This document shows positions 1-10,130 of a DNA stretch of 64,000 nt, piece after piece. Made by a program: the position numbers and the translations under genes. The DNA is from Clitoria ternatea (lineage: Eukaryota; Streptophyta; Magnoliopsida; Fabales; Fabaceae): assembly GCA_037962975.1 (NCBI GenBank), contig CM075670.1, positions 231,068,242 through 231,132,241 of the forward strand, read 5' to 3'. How positions within the stretch are numbered: position 1 is the stretch's first letter; each line of letters starts with the position of its first letter. The notes beneath the pieces were generated by a model. The model searched no databases and had not been told where the DNA came from. It saw only the letters and a program-made list of their open reading frames with translations.

Positions 1-386
1 CTCATAAGTTCACACTTAAAGTTTTCCCAAGTTAAGGGGATTGCAGCAGCATTCATTCTATTTTTGGCGAGTCTCCACCAAGTCTCTGCTTCATCTCTCA
101 GCATAAAAACAGCATACTCCACTTTCTGGAGCTCATTGCATTCAAAACTGTCAAAGATCCTCTCAACATTCCGGATCCAACCATAGGCTTTCTCAGGCCT
201 AAATCCCCCATGAAATTCAGTGGGTTTTCGCTTTAGAAACATATCAAGGCCTTGAGTACCTTGAACAACAGGGGCAGGTGATCTTTCCGCCTCTTGTCTT
301 TCGCGGTTTTGCGATTCAAGGAGATCCGCAAAACGATTCAAGGCTCTAGCTATAGCGTCATCATTATCTCGACGACGACGGGCCAT
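1..386 (-). CDS. gag: Tekay-like gypsy gag, N-terminal part, cut by window edge
   Basis: An open minus-strand frame starts at the ATG at 384-386 and runs without a stop off the left edge. It begins MARRRRDNDDAIARALN and continues through the retrotransposon gag (capsid) domain: FLKRKPTEFHGG, then GWIRNVERIF, then an EYAVFMLRDEAETWW segment. The same architecture is seen in the gag of E2 and E3 in this window (FLKRKPSQFKGGY, KEMERIF, EEAENWW). Gag would assemble the cytoplasmic virus-like particle. The start is chosen because it is the first ATG after the primer-binding site at 764-775 and matches the family start. About 128 codons are visible and none is broken, so this element (E0) may be relatively young. 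Its 3' half and second LTR lie outside the window. Confidence 0.85.
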   Translation of the reverse strand, partial: MARRRRDNDDAIARALNRFADLLESQNRERQEAERSPAPVVQGTQGLDMFLKRKPTEFHGGFRPEKAYGWIRNVERIFDSFECNELQKVEYAVFMLRDEAETWWRLAKNRMNAAAIPLTWENFKCELM

Positions 387-763
387 CACAATATCTAGAA
401 CCACAACACAAAATTCAACTAACATCAGTAAACTCGTTCATAACTTTTCTCTATAATCTCACACTATAGTACTTTATCATAAAAATTAAATTATGGCCCT
501 CCCCCATGGAGTCCAATATCAATCTATCCATATTAAAGCCCATATGGCAACATCATCATATCATAATATAGTATGCATTCATAATATATAGGATTCATCA
601 TTGAGGGAGGATAGTGTGAAGAAGCTTGGCCGGACTTATAACAATCACATTCAATCCCTAATCAATTCATACACAAATCAAATAACTATAACAGTCATTC
701 ATCAATCATATATCATATTCTGGTAATTGCAACAGCTAATAGCAATAATACAGAGCGAATAAT

Positions 764-775
764 GCTCTGATACCA
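764..775 (-). other. Primer-binding site (initiator tRNA-Met) of E0
   Basis: On the minus strand this reads TGGTATCAGAGC, the standard 12-base match to the 3' end of plant initiator tRNA-Met. It lies five bases inside the end of the adjacent LTR and about 380 bases before gag. It fixes the orientation of the element and marks the 781-4396 repeat as the 5' LTR. Confidence 0.9.
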
Positions 776-1155
776 GATTTTGACACCCCAAAAATAGGGG
801 TGAATTTTTCGCGATTTGAAATAATTAAAGAATAGAAGAGATCGCGAGATGAAAACTTTGGCAAGAAATCCCCGAACCTAATTTAATAACCTATCTCATA
901 TGTGAAGATATGAGAAGGTGAACAATTGAGTCAAAGAGTGAACCTTGGATGATTTATCCCATGATCATCAACAAGGAGTAGCGGAAGTATGCAATTACAT
1001 TAAGGAATTGAAGGAAAGTGGTAGAAGGTCAAAGGAAGGTCTATCGATTTGGTAAAATGCATTAATTGTGCGTGTGGGGTGTTGCGCAATCATATTATAG
1101 TCAAACAATACCAATGATATCTCAAGATAGAGGAAAAATATGAAAAACAGGGTCA

Positions 1156-1402
1156 TGAATCGATTCAAACACCCTATGAATCGATTCAAATGATTCTGGA
1201 ATGCAAAACAGTGAAAACAGGACCCCTTGAATCGATTCAAGCTTGTATGAATCGATTCAGACGCTTCTGGAACTCAAAATTTCGCAAACAGGGGTCCTTG
1301 AATCGATTCAGGATCGTATGAATCGATTCAGGCCTTCCTGGAACCAAAAACAGTGAAAACAGCAGCTCTCGAATCGATTCAGGGATCCTCGAATCGATTC
1401 GA
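1156..1402. repeat. Palindrome-doublet array, TGAATCGATTCA, 71-bp super-period
   Basis: Eight copies of the palindrome TGAATCGATTCA (the last two begin C instead of T) start at 1156/1177, 1228/1248, 1299/1319 and 1370/1390. Within a doublet the spacing is 20-21 bp. Doublets recur every 71-72 bp, with related linkers containing CTGGAA and an A-rich stretch. Seen directly in the sequence; function unknown. Confidence 0.95.
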
Positions 1403-2488
1403 GACAGCACAGTTGCTGTTTTTATGCAGAAAAGGCCATATTTTTGGACTTTTAACCCCCCTAACTTTTTCATATCAACTCCAAACGCTACCAAACTTTG
1501 ACACCAACTAAAATACATCAATTGTGACGTGTGGCCACCGGCCTCAACCAAAAATTCTCAAAAATGAGGAACTTATGCAAATAAATGCGTTTAGTCCATT
1601 CCTGAGCCTTTTTGAGCAACTTAGGGGTCTATTCTCAACGGAATTGACCCGTTCCAGTTTCTACAAGTCACAAATCATGTATTTAAGCTATTGAGGCCAT
1701 CACACACTATCCAAGACTCATAAAACTCATTTTGACCCTACTAGTTTCTTACTTATGCATAACAATCATGAAATATCATTAATCATACAGCACCTAAAGT
1801 CATCATTCACAATTCTCATCATTTGATCATCAAGTGAGCAAAATTCAAGAACTCACACATTAGTGTCTTACATCACCAGGGTCATAACTCAAGATTAGTC
1901 TTATATGTGGGTTCCAATTTTCACACATGACCAGCATAATCATTATACATTATTCATACCAATTTGTGGCTATACAAAATATGCAGAAAAGTATATACAT
2001 TACAAACATTCTACACAAACCATAAAATCAAAATGTTGCCGGCCAAGGCATTCTTTACCGAAAAGAGGCCTTCTTCACACTTCACCTCCGCAAACAGCTC
2101 CAAAGCGAACCTACAACACAGAAGCTAAAAAGATATACCACAAGGAGAGTGAGTATACTTTCTCAATGATGAAAATCTAACATTTATGATAACATATATA
2201 TAAATGCAATATAAACATCATCTATAAAAACCTCAATCCATACTAAATCGTCAAATATCAATTTACTAAACATAGTCATATATGTATCCCTTTTTAATTT
2301 ACAAGGAGCAAATCGTCCACTAACCCATTAACAGTTGGGTTCAAAAGTAAGTTCCATTAAGACTTCATACAATTCTCTCAACATGATATCATTTTTATGC
2401 CGTGTTCATATAACTCACACACATGCTAATGTTTCAAAATGCATAAATACAAATCTGGTTATTATTTCAACAGAGATCTCATTCACTT

Positions 2489-2895
2489 AGATTAACATCA
2501 TCACTCCGGGATACACCCTTCGTGGCACCCCGCAAGGTGATATATTCATCAATCATATCATTATCATCACTCCGGGACTTATACCCTTTGTGGCACCTCA
2601 CAAGGTGTTATATTCATCAATCATATTATTATCCTCACTCCGGGACTTATTCCCTTCGTGGCACCTCACAAGGTGTTATATTCATCAATCATATTATTAT
2701 CCTCACTCCGGGACTTATTCCCTTCGTGGCACCTCACAAGGTGTTATAATCACCAATCATATTATTATCATCACTCCGGGTCATACCCGTCATGGCACCC
2801 CGCAAGGTGATATACTCATCAATTAAACCATCATCATCACTCTGGGTCATACCCGTCGTGGCACCCCGCAAGGTGATATATTTATCAATATCATA
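2489..2895. repeat. 66-68 bp tandem repeat inside E0 LTR, six copies
   Basis: The landmark TCACTCCGGG (TCACTCTGGG in the last copy) recurs at 2501, 2567, 2635, 2703, 2771 and 2837. Each unit carries GTGGCACC and CAAGGTG downstream. The open frames across this stretch simply translate the repeat and are not genes. Confidence 0.95.
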
Positions 2896-4396
2896 ACATA
2901 GTCATCACATGATATACCATTCATAGCCTAAAAATGTCTCGATCCACAATCAATCATTTTAGACACCAGATTCAATTTCTTATCACAATCTCATGATATT
3001 ACTTTCATTCAAGTAAAACATGCCATATTACACCACCATATACATCATCAATATACATGTTCTCATACATTTAGAAAATATACCCCCTCTCCTACCTCAA
3101 GAGAAGTAGACCTCTGGGGTTGATGTTCCCGCCTCACCAGTATTGCCAAGCCCTACACCAATCAATTATAGGGCCACATCAATTATTCATTCGAACACCA
3201 ATTCAACATACGTATACATAGGTGTACACATGATTCTTATCATGTGGAAACTATTTATCAATTTCATTCATTTGCCTAGTTAGGCTTTGGGAATTCCTTC
3301 CTTTAAATCACAATCTATTATTACCAAGAGCTACAACCTACTTGTTAGGTTATCCCATCTATTAAGCTTCCACCAACACTTTGGTGAGTTTCCCACCTAT
3401 TATGACTTCAAGTCAACATCATCATTATTAAATGTCTCTACCTCATCATTTATAACACTCTTCCCATCAACAAATGCTAACTTCTTCAATAAATGCTATA
3501 CTCTTCAATATTATACATTTCCTCCTAAATTCAAATTTAGGGTTTTCATCAAACCTACCAACCTTCATAAATACTCATATACCTCCTTCTTTTCCCACCA
3601 TAATTACAACTACCTCATTAATTATTCATAAGCTTGTATTTATGTCAACCCATCTTAGGGTTTCCACATTTAATGTTTCTCCAAGTAACCTACATAGATT
3701 AATGCTTTCTTAACATTGAAAACACATAGTAACATGTTTATATACATGGAAAATGGTAATAATTTTACCTCAAGAGGAATAAAGAGTGAGTTTGCAAAAG
3801 AGGAGATGATCCACACGAAATTAAAGAGGAAGAAGGAGAAGATATTCTAAGCCCCAAACCTCCTTGAGCCTCTTGAAGAATAATAATGGAGGAGGAAGAT
3901 GTGTTTCCTTTTAATTTGATGTTCAAGGGAAGGATGAAGAGGAATAATGAAGAAGAAGAAGAAAAGAAGAAAAAGATAAGAAGAAGAGCATGTTCCCCTG
4001 GAGAAGAAGTTGCAGCCGAAAATATCAAAGAAAAATATGAATTTAACATTTAAGTTATTAAGCTTTCATTAAACTCTTTCGTTTCCAAAACAAACAGGTT
4101 CGCCGTTCGGGCTCAATACGTATTCTAAAAATTATTCTGAATATAAATTCGGAATCCCAATAACATTATCTACGGCCCTGACCAACGGTATCTCAATCGG
4201 AGATACTTGGTCCGACACCTATATTTTATCCGGGTCAGTTTTCAACTCAATCGGTCATCATAATTCACCAGCAATTTCAAAAAGTCTTGTTTAAATCTTT
4301 TCAAGAATTTTGGGATATTAATTAGCCCACATTTAATTATCCCATATTTATTTTCTTAATTTATCTTCCTGTTTTAAAAAAATTCGGGATGTTACA

Positions 4397-5327
4397 CGAC
4401 CCACCCAATCTCTTAAACTCTCAATACCCAAAGGTTGAACCCCAACCTTTGTGACCACTCAACCTAGAGTGAAGAATCTTTATGTTTTGTAGTGTTTACA
4501 AGGTAATGACTCTCGAAATAGAGTAGATATACAAGTGAGTGCTCTCTCAAATTCTAACTCTCAACAAGAGAGGATATACAAGTTAAAGCTCAAGGATTTC
4601 AGAATATACAAAAGAGTGAACTTACTAAGCACAAAATAAAGGTAAGGGATGATTGCCCCTTGTTTCTTATTTTGTGCTTGAGTTGGAAAGCAATTTATAG
4701 AGCCTTGAAGCTTTCCCAAAGTCCTTCTAGCCGTTACAAATAATGGTTCCAGCTTGTCTCTGCGTATAGTGGGTTTTGGGTGCTTATTCCCACTTAAATC
4801 TGTCTTTTTAGTGATGTTTCCCACTTCTTGAATCGATTCACATCTTCTTGAATCGACTCAGGACATTCTGAATTGGATATTTTGGACTTCTAGGTTCGTA
4901 TGAATCGATTCAGGCCTTGGTGAATCTATTCAGGCTGTTCTATTTTATGTTCCTGGGTTGTCAGCTTTGTGTGAATCGATTCAGGTTATGGGTGAATCGA
5001 TTCAGGTTGTTCTATTTTTAAATTTTGTGACTTCCAGGGCTCTGAATCGATTCATTCGTGTGTGAATCGATTCAGGCAATGTTTTTTGGTGTTTTTCCAT
5101 GCCTGATGATGTTTCCTTGATACGTTTTGATCCATGGTTCCTTTCCTTTATCTTTATACATTGCTTTCTTGATTCCTTGATCTTGTGGGAGCGTTTTCTT
5201 CATAATTTCTTGAATCTCTTGATTTGATACATCAATTAAAATCATTTCATTTGTTTTTGATTCATGAAGTTCTTCTTATTCTTGTGCCTTTGTCATTATC
5301 AAAACCTATTAACAACATACAAATACA
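4397..5327 (-). mobile_element. 3' LTR of SIRE copia, interrupted by E0
   Basis: On the minus strand it starts TGTATTTGTATG right after the polypurine tract, followed by TTTTGATAATGACAAAGG, typical of SIRE LTR starts. The 931 bp kept align with the solo LTR at 13337-14858: 4397-4470 matches 13798-13870 closely (CTCAATACCCAAAGGTTGAA in both). About 460 bp at the LTR's far end are displaced by the E0 insertion. Confidence 0.8.
4829..5075. repeat. Palindrome-doublet array in SIRE LTR, 71-72 bp super-period
   Basis: The core GAATCGATTCA (some copies with one mismatch) starts at 4830/4850, 4902/4922, 4973/4994 and 5044/5064. Doublet spacing is 20-21 bp and doublet-to-doublet spacing is 72, 71 and 71 bp. 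This is the same geometry and core as in the E0 gypsy LTR. Confidence 0.95.
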
Positions 5328-5328
5328 T

Positions 5329-5341
5329 TCTCCCCCTTTTT
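5329..5341 (-). other. Polypurine tract of SIRE copia
   Basis: The minus strand reads AAAAAGGGGGAGA, directly before the LTR start. It primes plus-strand DNA synthesis in this lineage and fixes the LTR boundary. Confidence 0.85.
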
Positions 5342-5803
5342 GATGATGATAACTAATGGCCATCTCTTAGGGTGTTAATATCAATAATTTAAAGAGGTAA
5401 TGATAAGGAACTTCTTGAAAAATCAGAGTAGGTTTTCCTTTGTTTTTCATATCTCCCCTATCTCCCCATTTGTTTTTCAATTAGACATTTATTTGGTCCT
5501 TAAGCATATGTAATAAAATATCTAGTATTTTCTTAACAACATGTATCTAGTATCTCTCCTCCTTTATCATTATCAAAAACAATATAAGCTCAGGGAAAAA
5601 GAAATGATCAATGTATAAATAAGGATTAACAACTAAGCGCAAATCATCATAACATCCAAGCAAGTAGTTATAACATCCAAGCAAAATGATATGGATAACC
5701 ATAAATCAGTGGCAAGTAAAATCCAAAAGAAATGCCTCAGAAGGGCAACCAAGTTTAATCATGAAACAGAACAATGTTAAGTAAAACATAAATGGAAAGC
5801 CAA

Positions 5804-6856
5804 CTAAGGCTGAGGAAAATGGATGTTGGAAATCTGAGTTGGAAGCTCTGTATAGCGTTCTTCCATATTTGCTTCAAGCTTGTCAAGTCGAGTTTTGAGA
5901 TTTGCTTCCATAGCATCAAGGCGGCGATCCATGTGAGCGGTTAGTCTAGCAAATAAATCATCAACAGGAGCGGGTGGAGGAGGTGGAGGAGCATCATCTT
6001 CATCATCATTACGAGGATGGCCGAGATATTGCTATAGCCCATGATACTCAATGATATTCATCTTAGTAAGATGAGATATTCCAATGGGTCCTTTGGGTCC
6101 TACTAGTTCCTTGACTTCATTCTTCAAGTCCACCTTGTAGTGATGTAGCAGCTTAGTAATTAGGATGGCGTATGGGAGGCGAGTAAGGTTTTGAGCATCG
6201 ATCATATGATGCCTCACAACATCAATCCAATTAACTTCCTTTTGATGGAGGATAGCCCAAAGCAGCATAATCTGAGCCTCACTTAGTCTTGCATAGTTTC
6301 CACCTGAAGGAAGGAGGATTTTGACCAGGACATAGTGCAAGAGACGATGGTCAATGTTAAGAGTTCCAACGGTGCTAGCAGGAGCAGCAAGATTGAAGAA
6401 TGTTCTTGCCTCTAGGGGATTATAGTTCCAAGAAGGAGAGGGTTCTTTCCCATGGAAATGAGCATTGCTTAGTGGAAGCTTTCCTACTTGGTTCATCACT
6501 TCATTATCAAGGAGGATGGTCTTGCCTTTCACTTTGGCATAATATCGAGCATCTTCAAGGCGCAAAGTGGAGTAAAAGACACAGATTAATTTTAGATAAA
6601 TAACAACTTCCTCAAGAGCCATGAATCCAACAATCTCTTGTTGGTGAAGGGTGGAAAGGAGGGAAAGGCCAAAGGATTCAAAGAACTCAATATCAAGCCA
6701 ATGTGGGGAGATTAGATGTTTCTCAGAAAAAGTGTTTTGGTACCTTTCTAACTCTTTTTGAGTGGTGAAGAACCTTGATAGATCAGAGTGTTGAGGAACG
6801 GCGACACTAGCGACATTTGCCCTTTGTTTCTTTCTAGGTTGAGATGAGGAAGCCAT
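5804..6856 (-). pseudogene. Envelope-like ORF of SIRE copia with an in-frame TAG
   Basis: The ATG at 6854-6856 opens a 274-codon frame that begins MASSSQPRKKQRA and has the body seen in legume 'envelope-like / plant transposon' proteins (for example HYVLVKILLPSGGNYARL, then LLWAILHQKEVNWIDVV). It stops at TAG, 6032-6034. The same frame then stays open for 75 more codons to TAG at 5804, encoding an acidic, proline-rich stretch (DDEDDAPPPPPPAP) and a likely coiled coil (LTAHMDRRLDAMEANLKTRL). The extension looks like genuine protein, so the TAG is either a nonsense mutation or a readthrough site; TAG-CAA follows, partly like known readthrough contexts. Function of the protein family is unproven. 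The region lies between pol and the 3' LTR, as expected. Confidence 0.75.
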
Positions 6857-6985
6857 GGGTAATGGAGGTTTAGAGGGGAAGTTTGTAGAGTGAGAAAGAG
6901 GTGGTTTTAGAGAGAAGGAGGAGGAAATTTGAAATGGGATGAATAAGTAAGCCCAAATCAGCGTAAATAGGCCAATTTTGTCACG

Positions 6986-7215
6986 TGAATCAATTCAGGA
7001 GGTGCGTGAATCGATTCAGACGTTAATGTTTTTGAAGTTCAAGAGGCATCAGGGGTTTGAATCGATTCGAACTTCGCTTGAATCGATTCAGACCTCACTG
7101 TTTGTGAAAATTGGGGACAATCAGGTCTGTGAATCGATTCAGAGAGAGAGTGAATCGATTCATTCAATTCTGTTTCTTTTTAAATTGCATTTTTGAGCTA
7201 CTGAATCGATTCAAG
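6986..7215. repeat. Palindrome-doublet array between SIRE env-like ORF and pol
   Basis: The core GAATCGATTCA occurs at 6987 (one mismatch), 7008, 7059, 7080, 7131, 7152 and 7203. Doublet spacing is 21 bp and doublet-to-doublet spacing is exactly 72 bp three times. It uses the same core as this element's LTR but sits in the internal region. Confidence 0.95.
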
Positions 7216-7315
7216 GCACAGGGCAACTCTTTTGGATCATCAAAAACTTTAATTTTATGAGACTTTTTGCCTCCTAACTCAATCAAACACTTAAGAGCAA
7301 CATTATATGCATTAT

Positions 7316-10095
7316 TTAGACACAATGTGATATATCTAGGATTCCTAATTCCCTTCTAATGTGAATAAATTGTTCCTTTGCGAGTGGTTTGGTGAATATA
7401 TCAGCAAGTTGTTTAGTGGTTTCAACATGTTCAAGCATACCATCACCCTTTAATACATGATCTCTAATGAAATGATGTCGAATTTCAATATGTTTGGTTC
7501 TAGAATGCATTATAGGATTCTTTGAAATATTAATGGCACTTGTGTTATCATATTTTAGAGGCACATGATCTTGCATAACACCAAAATCTAGGAGTTGTTG
7601 TCTCATCTAAAGGATTTGAGCACAACAACTACCAGCTGCAACATATTCTGCCTCAGCTGTTGATAATATAACACTCACTTGTTTCTTACTATGCCAAGAT
7701 ACAAGAGAACTACCAAGTAAGTGACAAGTACCACTAGTACTTTTTCTATCAAGCTTACATCCTACAAAATCAGAGTCAGAATATCCAACTAGAGTGTATT
7801 CAACCCCTTTGGGGTACCATAAACCAACATTTTGAGTTCCAACTAGATATTTCATTATTCTTTTTATTGCAGTAAGGTGTGATTCTTTTGGGCATGCTTG
7901 GTATCTTGCACACATACAGACAGCAAACATGATATCCAGTCTACTAGCGGTTAAGTAAAGTAAGGATCCAATCATACCTCTATATTTTGTGAGTTCAACA
8001 TCCTTACCTTTCTCATCCATATCCAAATAGCATGAAGTGCCCATAGGTGTGGCAATATCATTTGCCTTGTCCATGTTAAATTTCCTAAGCAACTCCTTGC
8101 AATATTTTGATTGACTAATGAAAGTGCCTTCTTTTGTTTGCTTAATTTATAGTCCTAGGAAGAATGTGAGTTCTCCCATCATAGACATTTCAAATTCTTC
8201 CTGCATTAACTTAGCAAACTCCTTGCAAAGTGATTCATTAGTAGCACCAAAAATGATATCATCAACATATACTTGAACCAATAATATATCATTCTTTTTG
8301 TGCTTAATGAATAATGTTGTGTCAACCTTTCCTCTTTCAAAATTGTTTTCTAAAAGAAATTTACTTAATCTTTCATACCAAGCTCTTGGAGCTTGTTTTA
8401 AACCATATAAAGCTTTCTTTAGTTTGAAAACATGATTTGGGAATTGGTAGTTTTCAAAACCTGGAGGTTGATCAACATATACTTCTTCTTGAATGTATCC
8501 ATTCAAGAAAGCACTTTTGACATCCATTTGGTACAATTTGAAATCCTTACAACATGCAAAGGCTAACAATAATCTAATGGCTTCTAGCCTAGCTACGGGA
8601 GCATATGTTTCTTCATAGTCTATTCCTTCTTCTTGGTTATACCCCTTAGCAACTAATCTAGCCTTATTTCTAGTGATTATACCATTTTCATCTAATTTAT
8701 TCCTAAAAACCCATTTAGTACCTATTATTTGATGATCATTGGGTCTTGACACTAATTCCCAAACTTGATTTCTTTCAAATTGATTTAGTTCTTCTTGCAT
8801 AGCCAACATCCAATGCTCATCAATAATAGCCTCATTTATGGTTTTAGGTTCAATTTGAGAGACAAAAGCCAAATGATTGCAAGTGTTAAAAGAGCGACGG
8901 GTACTTACACCTTTTGTGATATCACCTATGATGTTATCCAAAGGATGGTCTTTTAAGATGATCCATTCCTTTTGTTGAGTTTCCACTTCTTGTGTTGTGT
9001 CCTTGTCTTTGATGTCTTCTTCTTTATTATCCAATATTAATTCTTGGAAGGTACCTATAATGTCATCAACATCTTCCTTCCTCGGGGAGTTATGGCCATT
9101 TTCATCAAATTTCACATGAATTGATTCCTTAATAGTGTTAGTTTGTTTGTTAAGGACTCGATATGATTTACTAAATGATGAATATCCTAGAAAGATTACC
9201 TCATCAGACTTTGCATCAAACTTTCCTAGATTATCCTTTCCATTATTGAGCACAAAACATTTGCATCCAATAATATGAAAATAAGAAATATTAGGTTTTC
9301 TTCCCTTGTAAAGTTCATAGGGGGTTTTCTTTAGAATAGGTCTTATTAAACATCTATTCTTAACATGACACACGGTATTTACCGCATTGGCCCAAAAATG
9401 TTTTACAATGTTATTTTCATTTAACATGGTTCTTGCAAGCTCCACTAAAGATCTGTTTTTTCTTTCAACCACTCTATTTTGTTGTGGAGTTCTAGGAGCT
9501 GAAAAATTATGATTGATACCATGTTTTTCGCAAAACTTTTCAAAGGATTGGTTTTCAAATTCTCCCCCATGATCGGTTCTTATGGATGTAATTTTTGAAT
9601 TTTGCTCATTTTGGACAATCTTGGCTAGTTTCTTGAATGCATGATATGCTTTATTTTTATAAGCAAGAAATAAGGTCCATGTATATCTTGAATAATCATC
9701 TACAATCACTAGACCATAGTAATTACCACCAAAGCTTTTAATTTTAGAAGGTCTAAATAGATCCATGTGCAAAAGTTGTAAAGGCCTTTGAGTGGAAACA
9801 ATATATTTAGCTTGAAAGGATGCCTTTACTTATTTTTCCTTTTGACATGCATCACAAAATTTGTTTTCAAATTTAAGCTTTGGTAAACCAATTACTAATT
9901 CCTTAGAAACAAGTTTGTTCAAATGGTCTACATGTATATAAGTTATTCTTCTATGCCATAACCAAGTCTCATCCTCTCTAGTCATGAAACATTACACATC
10001 ATTTAAGGACAAACTATCAACATCAATCATGTAAATATTATCAATTCTTTTACCAACAAACTTGACTTCCTTGTTTAGCTTATGTTCAATTATGC
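7316..10095 (-). pseudogene. pol: SIRE copia pol (INT-RT-RNase H), decayed
   Basis: One frame can be followed on the minus strand with stops. From the 5' side: the HHCC zinc region (WLWHRRITYIH, then FCDAC), the integrase core with Asp in VDDYSRY, Asp in RTDHGGEF and Glu in VVERKNRSL, reverse transcriptase ending at the YVDDIIFGA box, and RNase H (YSDSDFVG, then STAEAEYVAA). In-frame stops occur near 9992 (TAA), near 9830 (TAA), at 8147 (TAA) and at 7607 (TAG). They sit where relatives have readable codons: Gln-type positions at 9830 and 8147 and a Trp-type one at 7607, all one transition away. Gag and protease are absent. The element cannot be autonomous. Confidence 0.9.
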
Positions 10096-10130
10096 AACAA
10101 TTATACAATAATTATGCAGAAAGGAGTTGT
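10085..10130. other. Head-to-head junction of copia and Tat elements
   Basis: Minus-strand copia pol can be followed to about 10095 and plus-strand Tat sequence starts at about 10100. The joint carries imperfect repeats (TTATGCA, ACAATTAT and ACAATAATTATGCA). Both elements lose their 5' parts here, so a deletion or recombination, rather than a simple insertion, is likely. Confidence 0.6.

Larger units (their letters stand above)
781..4396 (-). mobile_element. 5' LTR of Tekay-like gypsy E0 (3.6 kb)
   Basis: Read on the minus strand, the LTR starts TGTAACATCCCG at 4396 and ends GGGGTGTCA at 781, directly before the primer-binding site. The 3616-bp length is long but normal for Tekay LTRs. It contains a 71-bp palindromic array near its end (1156-1402), a 68-bp tandem array (2489-2895) and a CT-rich stretch on the sense strand (plus-strand GAAGAAG-rich, about 3770-4010) some 400-600 bases after its start, which resembles a leader region. 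The short ORFs inside it are by-products of these repeats. It is inserted in the 3' LTR of the SIRE copia; the partner LTR and the TSD are off the left edge. Confidence 0.85.
4397..10095 (-). mobile_element. Truncated SIRE-type Ty1/copia retrotransposon
   Basis: In minus-strand order the pieces are decayed pol (10095-7316), an envelope-like ORF (6856-5804), a polypurine tract (5341-5329) and the start of the 3' LTR (5327-4397). Pol followed by an envelope-like ORF before the 3' LTR, with an AAAAGGGGGAGA tract, is the layout of the SIRE/Maximus lineage. The 5' LTR, gag and protease are missing beyond 10095, where the Tat element begins. The far end of the 3' LTR is cut off by E0. Confidence 0.85.

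Noticed and set aside
1156..1402. CRISPR-like repeat-spacer array
   Set aside because: Plant DNA within an LTR; the linkers are repeated rather than unique and there are no cas genes.
2522..2826. Two overlapping plus-strand ORFs with repeated peptides
   Set aside because: They translate the 66-68 bp tandem repeat of the E0 LTR; there is no independent start context or homology.
6978..7196. 72-codon plus-strand ORF with repeated ESIQ peptides
   Set aside because: It mirrors the palindrome-doublet array and runs against the element's coding strand.
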